Positions 25,988 through 33,086 of a stretch of DNA of 60,009 nucleotides are shown here, in pieces (within the stretch, counting starts at the first letter, position 1; every line of letters starts with the position of its first letter). The translations under genes and the position numbers were made by a program. The notes below the pieces were generated by a model. It was not told where the DNA came from, did no database searches, and worked only from the letters and a program-made list of their open reading frames with translations. Origin of the DNA: Roseateles sp. (GTDB taxonomy: Bacteria; Pseudomonadota; Gammaproteobacteria; Burkholderiales; Burkholderiaceae); contig JAFAMW010000066.1 in the NCBI GenBank assembly GCA_019232985.1, positions 1 through 60,009 of the forward strand. The letters are read 5' to 3'.

Positions 25988-26503
25988 ATGAAGCTATCTC
26001 GTCTTCCGACCGTAGGGCTGGCAGTCGCTGCGAGCCTGTGCATTGCGCAAACCAGCTCGACGAGCCGCTCAGATGTCGCTCGCTCGGAACTGGATAGAGC
26101 CCTTGCGCCCATCGCGACACGCGATGATCTTGTTCGATATCTCAATGACACGTCGCCGTGAAATCCGCTGATGCGGCTTTCTCCGGAAGCACGTCAGCGC
26201 CTGCTCGGGACGGCGGTGTTCAATTCGAAGGGGGAGCTGGCGTCCTACTACCTCGGCGACATCCGCAAGGAGCTATCCCCGACCGACGCGTACCGTGTTT
26301 TGGCGTTGTTCGGGGGCCAAGAGTTCGCATCAACGTACAACAACGGCATCGTGGGCTCCGCAACGGATGCGCAAGTGAAGTCCTTGGCTTTTCCTCCATC
26401 AGGTGCACATCCGCTGACGGCGGGCTATTACTGCAACGGAGGCTATTGCACCTCACACCGTGACTTCACGTGCGACGAAGGAAAGTGCACGCCGCCGCTC
26501 TGA
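25988..26503 (+). pseudogene. Secreted Cys-rich small protein gene interrupted by an in-frame TGA
   Basis: A strong ribosome-binding site (AAGGAGG, 25975-25981) precedes ATG 25988. The first 57 codons give a signal peptide (LPTVGLAVAASLCIAQ) and a helical region ending VRYLNDTSP, then TGA at 26159-26161. The same frame continues open to 26503 with no second good start: NPLMRLSPEARQRLLGTAVF, GDIRKELSPTDAYRVLALFG and a C-terminal tail with CNGGYC and CDEGKC. A one-base change (for instance CGA to TGA) would account for it. The intact product would have 171 residues: a secreted protein with a four-Cys tail. A second ORF starting at ATG 26171 is the alternative. The family is not recognised with certainty. 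Confidence 0.6.
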
Positions 26504-26570
26504 GAGCGGCGAGCGAGGGCCCGTGGAGGCCGGTTGCCCGGCCTCGAGCGCCATCGCTTCGGAGCAGCCC

Positions 26571-27437
26571 ATGGAGTGGAAGTACCTTGGCCTAGGAGCC
26601 ATTCTTGCGGCGGGCATCGGCGGCGGATCGGCGGCGATGCCCGCAAGCCCTTGCCCGGTCGGAGCATCGGTTCATGCCGAGGCGAAGGCCCTGCTGGCTT
26701 GCCTTCGACGCCTCGAGGATCAGCCGACCGGATTGGCGGCCTTCTCCGAGACGGAGCTCAACGAAGAGGCGGATTTTCGCTACTCGGAGACGGCGCGCGT
26801 CGGCAGCCGCGAGAGCGCGCAGATCGTCGCGATACTGACCGAAGAGTTGGAGAGTCGAAGGCCGCCCGCGGGCGGGTCCCGCAGCGCCGGTGGGTACGCG
26901 GCCCTCATGCTGGCGGGGGATTTGAGCGCGGCCTTGGCGGAGGCGCGAGACAAGCATATGCCCATCCATGGGTGGGACAAAGTCGCCTTCCGGCCGCTTG
27001 AGAACCGGGCATCGAGGCTGGAGCACTATTGGACGTTCAGCGAGGACGGCGCCTCGTTGACGGAACAGGAAATCGACCTCTCGACCGGGAGCCACATCAT
27101 CGTCTACGCGGCGCCCGGTTGCGGTCGCTGCGCGGCGGCGGCGAACGAGATCCCCAAGATCGAAAGCTTGGCTCCGACATTCGCCCGCAAGTCACTTTGG
27201 GTATCGTTTCCCGATGCCAACTTTTCGGCCGACTATTACAACGACTGGCGAAGAAGACACGCCGAATTTCCAACGAATGTGATCCTTGACCGCGCCAATT
27301 GGCCCCGGCGGACGCTTGATGCGACGCCGTATTTCGTGTTCATGAAGGACGGGGTTGTCGTGGCTGAAGTCATCGGATGGTTCGGGCCGGAGAAGGCATC
27401 CAGGTTCGAACGGGCCGTTGCGCTGATTTCGGAGTGA
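26571..27437 (+). CDS. Secreted thioredoxin-like protein
   Basis: The protein has 288 residues from ATG 26571 (GGAGCAG upstream). An N-terminal hydrophobic stretch (YLGLGAILAAGIGGGSAAM) acts as signal or anchor. A helical region contains CLRRLEDQPTG. The C-terminal half looks like a thioredoxin fold: HIIVYAAPGCGRCAAAANEI with the CGRC pair, and TPYFVFMKDGVVVAEVIG for the later strands. It directly follows the broken Cys-rich secreted protein, so it may oxidise or reduce that partner. No named family was recognised. Confidence 0.65.
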   Translation: MEWKYLGLGAILAAGIGGGSAAMPASPCPVGASVHAEAKALLACLRRLEDQPTGLAAFSETELNEEADFRYSETARVGSRESAQIVAILTEELESRRPPAGGSRSAGGYAALMLAGDLSAALAEARDKHMPIHGWDKVAFRPLENRASRLEHYWTFSEDGASLTEQEIDLSTGSHIIVYAAPGCGRCAAAANEIPKIESLAPTFARKSLWVSFPDANFSADYYNDWRRRHAEFPTNVILDRANWPRRTLDATPYFVFMKDGVVVAEVIGWFGPEKASRFERAVALISE

Positions 27438-27452
27438 TCGCGAGCTTTTTAA

Positions 27453-27472
27453 ATTACAAGTTTTATTGTAAT
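27453..27472. promoter_or_regulatory. ArsR operator
   Basis: ATTACAA-N6-TTGTAAT is a perfect 7-base inverted repeat, 12 bases upstream of the arsR ATG in a short AT-rich stretch. ArsR/SmtB repressors bind such AT-rich repeats over their own promoter. TAATAA at 27469 could be the -10. Confidence 0.65.
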
Positions 27473-27483
27473 AATCTGCGGAC

Positions 27484-27807
27484 ATGAACAAGACCTCGGC
27501 CCTCGCCGCGCTCGGCGCGCTCGCGCACCCGATCCGTCTCGACGCGTTCCGCGCGCTCGTCGTCGCGGGTCCGCAGGGCCTGACGCCGGGCGCGCTCGTC
27601 GAGCAGCTCGGCGTCGCCTACGCCAAGCTCGGCTTCCACCTGAAGGACCTCGCCGCGGCCGGCCTCGTGACGTCCGAGCCGGTCGGCCGCCACGTGATCT
27701 ATCGCGCGGTCTTCGCGCAGATGAACGCGCTGCTCGACTACCTCGGCGACAACTGCTGCGCGGGCGCGCCCTGCGAGCTCGCGCCGCGCGCGAAATGCTG
27801 CTGCTGA
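27484..27807 (+). CDS. arsR: ArsR-family metalloregulator
   Basis: The protein has 107 residues, a winged helix: LAHPIRLDAFRALVVAG, then QLGVAYAKLGFHLKDLAAAG (recognition helix with the ArsR FHLKDL form) and GRHVIYRA. The usual As(III) site in the recognition helix (ELCVCDL) is missing. Instead there are Cys residues near the C terminus (DNCCAGAPCELAPRAKCCC), so As(III) is probably sensed there, as in other C-terminal-site ArsRs. It heads the operon arsR-arsC-aqpS-chrA-DMT. Confidence 0.92.
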   Translation: MNKTSALAALGALAHPIRLDAFRALVVAGPQGLTPGALVEQLGVAYAKLGFHLKDLAAAGLVTSEPVGRHVIYRAVFAQMNALLDYLGDNCCAGAPCELAPRAKCCC

Positions 27808-27837
27808 GACGAGCAAGAAGAAGAGGAGGGCGCCCGC

Positions 27838-28326
27838 ATGACCGTCAATGTCCTGATCCTGTGCACGCACAACTCGGCCCGCAGCCAGCTCGCCGAGGCC
27901 ATGCTCAACCATTGGGCCGCGCGGCTCGGCCGCGACCTGCGCGCCTACAGCGCCGGCAGCGCGCCGAGCGGGCGCGTGAACCCCGACGCGCTCGCGGCGC
28001 TCGCGAACGCGGGCGTCGACGTCGGCGGCCTGCGCTCCAAGCGATGGGACGAGTTCGGCGGCGCCGACGCGCCGCTCATGGACATCGTCATCACGGTCTG
28101 CGACGGCGCGGCCGGCGAGGCCTGCCCGCATTGGCCGGGCCGGCCCGTCAAGGTCCACTGGGGCTATCCGGACCCGTCCGACACGCCGGCGGCAGGGCGC
28201 GCCCAGGCCTTCGAGCTGACGCGTCAGGCGCTCGGCTACCGCATGCGGCTGCTGCTCGACCTGCCGCTCGCGGCGATGAACCCGCGCGAGCGGCAGGACG
28301 CGCTGGCCGAGATCGCGACGGCCTGA
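27838..28326 (+). CDS. arsC: Arsenate reductase, low-molecular-weight phosphatase fold
   Basis: The protein has 162 residues. The P-loop CTHNSARSQLAEAM carries the catalytic Cys and Arg. YSAGSAPSGRVNP, DIVITVCDGAAGEACPHWPG and HWGYPDPSD supply further redox Cys and the general-acid Asp of the ArsC group. It reduces arsenate to arsenite using thioredoxin or glutaredoxin. It lies 30 bases after arsR and 1 base before aqpS. Confidence 0.93.
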   Translation: MTVNVLILCTHNSARSQLAEAMLNHWAARLGRDLRAYSAGSAPSGRVNPDALAALANAGVDVGGLRSKRWDEFGGADAPLMDIVITVCDGAAGEACPHWPGRPVKVHWGYPDPSDTPAAGRAQAFELTRQALGYRMRLLLDLPLAAMNPRERQDALAEIATA

Positions 28327-28327
28327 G

Positions 28328-29035
28328 ATGGACGCACGCTTGAGCCGACGCCTGCTGGCCGAAGGGCTGGGCACGCTGCTGCTGCTCGCCGTGGTGCTCG
28401 GCTCGGGCGTCATGGGCGAGCGCCTCGCGGGCGGCAACGCGGCGGTCGCGCTGCTCGCGAACACGCTCGCGACGGTCGCCGGCCTGTACGTGCTGATCGA
28501 GGTTTTCGGGCCGCTCAGCGGCGCGCACCTGAACCCCGCGGTGTCGCTGGTCATGGCCTGGCGCGGCCGGCTGCGCGTGCGCGAGTGCGCGCCCTACGTG
28601 CTGGCGCAGCTGCTCGGCGCGCTGCTCGGCGCCTGGCTGGTCCACGCGATGTTCGCGCTGCCGCTGTTCGAGGTCTCGACGCGGTTGCGCAGCGGCGCCG
28701 GCCAATGGCTGGCCGAAGGCGTCGCGACCTGCGGGCTCGTGCTCGTCGTGCTGCGCGCGCCGCCCGCACGCGCGGCAGGCCTGGTCGCGGCCTATATCGG
28801 CGCGGCCTACTGGTTCACGGCGTCGACCGCGTTCGCGAACCCCGCGGCGGTCTTCGGCCGCATGTTCAGCGACACCTTCGCGGGCATCGCGCCGGCGAGC
28901 GCCGCCAGCTTCGTCGCGGCGGAGGCGGGCGGGGCCGGACTCGCGCTCTTGCTGCACCGCGCGCTCGGCACGCCGGGCGGCGCGACCGCCGCGACCGCCG
29001 CGACCGAAGGGCGAGGCCATGGCGAGCAGCCCTGA
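28328..29035 (+). CDS. aqpS: Aquaglyceroporin AqpS, arsenite channel
   Basis: The protein has 235 residues and six helices, with NPA motifs in SGAHLNPAVSLVMAW and ANPAAVFGRMFSDTFAGIAP. As in AqpS, the second NPA is not followed by Arg. In Sinorhizobium the ArsC-AqpS pair lets arsenite made by ArsC flow out passively; the same order here, with no arsB or acr3 nearby, suggests the same route. It is a close relative of the channel at 25192. Its 3' end overlaps chrA by 17 bases. Confidence 0.9.
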   Translation: MDARLSRRLLAEGLGTLLLLAVVLGSGVMGERLAGGNAAVALLANTLATVAGLYVLIEVFGPLSGAHLNPAVSLVMAWRGRLRVRECAPYVLAQLLGALLGAWLVHAMFALPLFEVSTRLRSGAGQWLAEGVATCGLVLVVLRAPPARAAGLVAAYIGAAYWFTASTAFANPAAVFGRMFSDTFAGIAPASAASFVAAEAGGAGLALLLHRALGTPGGATAATAATEGRGHGEQP

Positions 29036-30251
29036 GTCGCCCGCGCCCACGACGCCCGTGCCGATCGAGACGGTCGGCGCGGTCTTCCTGGTGTTCCTGC
29101 GCCTGGGCCTGAGCTCGTTCGGCGGTCCGGTCGCCCACCTCGGCTACTTCCGGGCCGAGTTCGTCGAGCGGCGGCGCTGGCTCGGCGAGGCGAGCTACGC
29201 CGACCTCGTCGCGCTGTGCCAGTTCCTGCCCGGGCCGGCGAGCAGCCAGGTCGGCATGGCGCTGGGCCTGATGCGGCGCGGCTACGCGGGCGCGCTGGCC
29301 GCCTGGGCGGGTTTCACGCTGCCCTCGGCCGTCCTGCTGATCCTGCTCGCGCTCGGCATCGCCGGGCATTCGGCGGCGCTGCCGCCGGCCGCGCTGTACG
29401 GCCTCAAGCTCGTTGCGGTCGCCGTCGTCGCGCAGGCGGTCTGGGGCATGGCCCGGACCCTGTGCACCGACGCGCCGCGCGTCGCGATGATGGCCCTGGC
29501 CTGCGGCGTCGCGCTGCGCGTGCCGGGCGCGTTCGGCCAGCTCGGCGTGATCGCCGCGGCGGGCGCGGTCGGGCTGCTGCGCTTGCGCCCGGCCGCGGCG
29601 GCGGACCATGCGCCGCTGCCGATCGCGGTCGGGCGCCGCGCCGGCGTCGCCTGGCTCGTGCTGTTCTGCGTGCTGCTGCTGGGCCTGCCGGCGCTGCTCG
29701 AGGCGCTGCCGTCGCAGGGCCTGGCCGAGGCCGCGGCCTTCTATCGCTCGGGCGCGCTCGTGTTCGGCGGCGGCCATGTCGTGCTGCCGCTGTTGCAGGC
29801 GGCGGTCGTGTCGCCGGGCTGGGTCGACAAGGACGTGTTCCTGGCCGGCTACGGCGCCGCCCAGGCCGTGCCGGGCCCGCTGACGACCTTCGCGGCCTTT
29901 CTCGGCGCGTCGATGCGCGGCGCGCCGAGCGGCTGGCTCGGCGGCCTGGTCTGCCTGGTCGCGATCTTCGCGCCGTCCTTCCTGCTCGTCGCGGGCGCGC
30001 TGCCGTTCTGGGAGCGCCTGCGTCGCCAGCGCCGGACCCGCGCGGCGCTGATGGGCGTCAACGCGGCCGTCGTCGGCCTGCTGCTCGCGGCGCTCTACCG
30101 GCCGGTCTGCACGAGTGCGATCGAGCGGCCCGCCGATATCGGCGTGGTCGTCGTCGCCTACCTCGCGCTGGCGCGCTGGCGGCTGCCGCCCTGGCTCGTC
30201 GTGCTGGCCTGCGGGGTGGCCGGCTGGCTGCTCGGCCCGGGCGCTGCGTAA
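29019..30251 (+). CDS. chrA: Chromate transporter ChrA, two-domain form
   Basis: The protein has 410 residues with two homologous halves. The N-terminal half has LGLSSFGGPVAHLGYFRAEF, ALCQFLPGPASSQVGMALG and AWAGFTLPSA. The C-terminal half has SGALVFGGGHVVLPLLQ and GYGAAQAVPGPLTTFAAFLG. These are the paired CHR signatures of chromate efflux proteins. Being inside an arsenic operon suggests a combined oxyanion-resistance unit, though many ChrA homologues have untested substrates. Confidence 0.92.
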   Translation: MASSPESPAPTTPVPIETVGAVFLVFLRLGLSSFGGPVAHLGYFRAEFVERRRWLGEASYADLVALCQFLPGPASSQVGMALGLMRRGYAGALAAWAGFTLPSAVLLILLALGIAGHSAALPPAALYGLKLVAVAVVAQAVWGMARTLCTDAPRVAMMALACGVALRVPGAFGQLGVIAAAGAVGLLRLRPAAAADHAPLPIAVGRRAGVAWLVLFCVLLLGLPALLEALPSQGLAEAAAFYRSGALVFGGGHVVLPLLQAAVVSPGWVDKDVFLAGYGAAQAVPGPLTTFAAFLGASMRGAPSGWLGGLVCLVAIFAPSFLLVAGALPFWERLRRQRRTRAALMGVNAAVVGLLLAALYRPVCTSAIERPADIGVVVVAYLALARWRLPPWLVVLACGVAGWLLGPGAA

Positions 30252-30252
30252 G

Positions 30253-31323
30253 ATGGCGGCCTTCATGCAGAAGCCCCGACACGCCCATCTCCCTGCGCTC
30301 GGCGGCGCCATGCTGGCCCTGGCCGCCGCGGCGCTGTTCGGCGTGAGCACGCCGCTGGTCCAGCGCGCGGGCGCGGGCCTCGGCGCGTTCACGACGGCGG
30401 CGCTGCTTTACGCGGGGGCCGCGCTGCTCGGCGCGCTCGTGCGCCAGCCGGTCGAGCGCGAGGCGGCGCTGCGCCGCGCCGACCTGCCGCGCCTGGGCCT
30501 GATGGCGCTGTTCGGCGCGGGCGTCGGCCCGGTCGCGCTGGCCTGGGGGCTCCAGCACACCAGCGGCACGAGCGCGTCGCTGATGCTCGCGCTCGAGGGG
30601 GTGTTCACGGCCCTGCTCGCGCGGGCGCTCTACCGAGAGGTGCTGGACCGGCGCGTCTGGGCCGCGCTGCTGCTCCTGCTCGCCGGCGGCCTGGTCCTGG
30701 TGCTCGACCGCGGCGTCGCGGCCGGCGCGCAGCTGCTCGGCATCGTCGCGGTGCTCGGCGCCACGGCGTCCTGGGGCGTGGACAACACCCTGTCGCGCGC
30801 GCTCGCCGAGCGCGACCCGGGGCAAGTCGTGCTCGGCAAGTCGGCGATCGGCGCCGGCATCACCGGCGCGCTGGCCTGGGCCTGGGGCGAGCCGATCCCC
30901 GCCTGGCCGGCGGCCCTGGCCCTGCTCGCGATCGGCGCGAGCGGCTACGGCCTGAGCCTGCGGCTGTACCTGCTCGCGCAGCGCGCGTTCGGCGCGGCGC
31001 GGACCGGCAGCGTGTTCGCGTTCGCGCCCTTCATCGGCGCGGCGCTCGCGCTGCTGCTCGGCGAACGCACGGCGACGCTGGGCATGGCCGCGGGCGGCGC
31101 GCTGATGCTGGCCGGCGTCGTGCTGCACCTGGTCGAGGACCATGCGCACGAACACGAGCACGAGGCGCTCGACCACGAGCACGCCCATGTCCACGACGAC
31201 GGGCATCACAACCACCGGCACGACCCCATGCCGGTCGGCGCGCACAGCCATCGGCACCAGCACGAGCCGCTGCGCCACGGCCACGCGCATGTGCCCGACG
31301 CGCATCATGCGCATCGGCATTGA
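30253..31323 (+). CDS. EamA/DMT-family transporter with a His-rich C-terminal tail
   Basis: The protein has 356 residues with about ten helices in two EamA repeats (AAALFGVSTPLVQRAGAGLG; SASLMLALEGVFTALLARAL; TASWGVDNTLSRAL; FAPFIGAALALLLGE). After the last helix comes a tail of about 63 residues with about 25 His mixed with Asp/Glu. It starts HLVEDHAHEHEHEALDHEH. Such tails bind metals (Ni, Co, Zn) in NreB, CzcD or RcnA-like exporters. The gene follows chrA by 1 base. Substrate is not known; a metal or metalloid is likely from context. ATG 30265 is also possible. Confidence 0.88.
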   Translation: MAAFMQKPRHAHLPALGGAMLALAAAALFGVSTPLVQRAGAGLGAFTTAALLYAGAALLGALVRQPVEREAALRRADLPRLGLMALFGAGVGPVALAWGLQHTSGTSASLMLALEGVFTALLARALYREVLDRRVWAALLLLLAGGLVLVLDRGVAAGAQLLGIVAVLGATASWGVDNTLSRALAERDPGQVVLGKSAIGAGITGALAWAWGEPIPAWPAALALLAIGASGYGLSLRLYLLAQRAFGAARTGSVFAFAPFIGAALALLLGERTATLGMAAGGALMLAGVVLHLVEDHAHEHEHEALDHEHAHVHDDGHHNHRHDPMPVGAHSHRHQHEPLRHGHAHVPDAHHAHRH

Positions 31324-31388
31324 TCGGGCGGCGATCGGGGCTTGTGGGCGCATCCGCGGCCATCCCGGCAGCGGACGAAGAAGAGGGG

Positions 31389-31487
31389 TTGACGAGCCCT
31401 AGCCTCGGCACTGGTCACAACAGTTAGGGCTGCTTGGTTCCCCACCTGACCCGGTTGGCCGTGCTTCCATGCGAGGAGGCCCGTCAG
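31389..31487 (-). ncRNA. ffs: 4.5S signal recognition particle RNA
   Basis: Read on the minus strand, the region contains GGGTCAGGTGGGGAACCAAG followed by CAGCCC, the SRP RNA apical domain. The GGAA tetraloop (31438-31441) is closed by GG/CC, where E. coli has CC/GG, a covarying pair. The Ffh-binding GTCAGG and AAGCAGCC strands are intact. The 5' GACGGGCCTC pairs with the 3' GAGGCTAGGGCTCGTC to close a long hairpin of about 95 bases. A -10-like TACAAT stands 6-8 bases upstream. The ends are approximate. The rest of the 31323-31544 gap shows nothing. Confidence 0.9.
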
Positions 31488-31492
31488 GGTGC

Positions 31493-31498
31493 ATTGTA
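31493..31498 (-). promoter_or_regulatory. -10 element of the SRP RNA gene
   Basis: TACAAT on the minus strand lies 7 bases before the predicted first base of the SRP RNA. It matches the consensus at 5 of 6 positions. No good -35 is visible 16-18 bases upstream. Confidence 0.5.
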
Positions 31499-31543
31499 AT
31501 CGCTCTGGCGTGCCCCTTCGCCGATGCGCTAGTCTCGACGCCC

Positions 31544-32356
31544 ATGAGCCGCTTCAAACCCTTCCGCATCGCCCCGGGCGCGCGCGTCGCGCTGCGCAAT
31601 TTCGACCCGGCCGCGACGCCGTTTCTCGAGCGCGACGAGCACGCGAGCCACAAGCGCCAGGAGGCGCTCGCGGTCGAGCTCGACGCGCTGCAGAACCTGC
31701 TGCTCGCGGAAGGGCGGCGCAAGGTGCTGCTCGTGCTGCAGGGCCTCGACGCGGCCGGCAAGGACGGCACGATCCGCTGGGTGTTCTCGCGCACCTCGCC
31801 GCTGGGCCTGCGCGTCGCCGCGTTCAAGGCGCCGAGCGACGACGAGCGCGCGCGCGACTACCTGTGGCGCTGCCACGCCGTCGTGCCGCGCGCGGGCGAG
31901 CTCGCGGTCTGGAACCGCAGCCACTACGAGGACGTGCTCGTGCCCGTCGTCGAGGGCTGGATCGACAAGGCCGAGACGCGCCGCCGCTACGCCCAGATCA
32001 ACGACTTCGAGCGCCTGCTCGCCGAGACCGGCACGACCATCGTCAAGTGCCTGCTGCACATCAGCCGCGAGGAGCAGCGCGAGCGCCTGCAGCAGCGCAT
32101 CGACGACCCGGCCAAGCAGTGGAAGTTCAACCGCGCCGACCTCGCCGTGCGCAAGCAATGGGACGCCTACCAGCGCGCCTACGAGCACCTGCTCGGACCC
32201 ACGTCGACCGCGCACGCGCCCTGGCACGTGATCCCGGCCGACAACAAGCTGCACCGCAACCTGATGGTCGCGCGCCTGCTCGTGCGCACGCTCACGCGCA
32301 TGAAGCTCGAGCCGCCGCCGCCGGACCCGACGCTGGCCAAGCTCAAGGTGGAGTGA
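31544..32356 (+). CDS. ppk2: Polyphosphate kinase 2 family protein
   Basis: The protein has 270 residues, a single PPK2 domain. It shows Walker A in VLQGLDAAGKDGTIRWVF, DYLWRCHAVVPRAGE, the lid-type WNRSHYEDVLVPVVEGWI and LLHISREEQRERLQQRIDDP with KQWKFNRADL. These enzymes move phosphate between polyphosphate and nucleotides (AMP, ADP or GDP). Single-domain proteins of this length are often of class I or III, and I cannot decide which. It diverges from the SRP RNA gene. Confidence 0.92.
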   Translation: MSRFKPFRIAPGARVALRNFDPAATPFLERDEHASHKRQEALAVELDALQNLLLAEGRRKVLLVLQGLDAAGKDGTIRWVFSRTSPLGLRVAAFKAPSDDERARDYLWRCHAVVPRAGELAVWNRSHYEDVLVPVVEGWIDKAETRRRYAQINDFERLLAETGTTIVKCLLHISREEQRERLQQRIDDPAKQWKFNRADLAVRKQWDAYQRAYEHLLGPTSTAHAPWHVIPADNKLHRNLMVARLLVRTLTRMKLEPPPPDPTLAKLKVE

Positions 32357-32367
32357 AGGGGACGGGC

Positions 32368-32742
32368 TTAGAAGCGCGCGATCGACGCGGCCAGCATGAT
32401 GGCCATCATCAAGAGCGCGAGCAGGTAGCCGAGGATGTGGAAGCGCCCTTCGCCCATGCCCCAGTGGCCGAAGCCGAAGTAGCCGATCAGCGCGACCAGC
32501 TTGACCATCAGCCAGGGTGCGCGCAGCCAGTCGTAGTGCAGCGCGATCGTCAGGCTCAGGCCCGAGACGAGCAGGGTGACGTTGGCGCCGAGCGCGAGCA
32601 GCAGCAGGCGGCCGTCGGTGGCGATGCGCTCGGCCCAGGGGCGGTCGAGCTGGTGGAGCAGGCCGCGCACGAGGAACAGCGCGAAGCTGAACCAGGCCAG
32701 CCCCCGATGCCAGTCGACCATCTGCGTGTAGAACCAGGCCAT
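32368..32742 (-). CDS. SirB2-like small membrane protein
   Basis: The protein has 124 residues from ATG 32742, which has GGAGG five bases upstream; a GTG at 32748 overlaps that site. Four hydrophobic helices are visible: HRGLAWFSFALFLVRGLL, LLLLALGANVTLLVSGLSL, APWLMVKLVALIGYFGFGHW and ILGYLLALLMMAIMLAASI. The pattern 'W-lxxKlxllxxY' with Lys between helices recalls the SirB family. The function is unknown. It is convergent with ppk2. Confidence 0.72.
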   Translation of the reverse strand: MAWFYTQMVDWHRGLAWFSFALFLVRGLLHQLDRPWAERIATDGRLLLLALGANVTLLVSGLSLTIALHYDWLRAPWLMVKLVALIGYFGFGHWGMGEGRFHILGYLLALLMMAIMLAASIARF

Positions 32743-32811
32743 GCCCACCTCCGGGCACGAGCCTCGCGCGACGCTTGACCGGCTGTCAAGTCAGGGGCGG
32801 CCGCGGCTTGC

Positions 32812-32970
32812 TCAGCGGCCGTCGCGGTGGTAGCCCTCGCCGTAGCCGTAATAGCCGTGGTAGTAGTGACGCTCGGGGATCACGATGCAGCCGCTAAGGC
32901 TGCCGGCGAGCAGGCCGGCGGCGAGGCCGAGGGCGAGGAGACGGGCGAAGCGGTTGCGGATGCGGGACAT
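32812..32970 (-). CDS. Small lipoprotein, 52 residues
   Basis: The frame MSRIRNRFARLLALGLAAGL continues to a lipobox LSGC at residues 25-28. A short Tyr/His/Gly-rich mature part follows (HYYHGYYGYGEGYHRDGR). The Cys at residue 28 would be lipidated. Proteins of this shape occur widely as unnamed outer-envelope lipoproteins. It is shorter than usual gene-finder limits. It has its own gap on both sides: 69 bases to the SirB2-like gene and 116 to the PurM-like gene. Confidence 0.75.
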   Translation of the reverse strand: MSRIRNRFARLLALGLAAGLLAGSLSGCIVIPERHYYHGYYGYGEGYHRDGR

Positions 32971-33086
32971 GGTGTTGTTCCAGTCGTTGTTGACGCCAGT
33001 ACAACGCCGCTGCCCCCCGCTCTGGCCGACCCCGGCTTACACCTCGATACCGTGTTGCCGCCGCGTTATGTGACAGCGGCTTGACT

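Noticed and set aside
25988..26503. Selenocysteine decoding of the TGA at 26159
   Set aside because: No SECIS-like hairpin was apparent after the TGA, and the codon is not in a redox motif. A nonsense mutation is simpler.
24362..27437. A classic CBASS, retron or restriction system
   Set aside because: No cyclase, reverse transcriptase, helicase, nuclease or methylase genes lie beside the SLATT-like gene.
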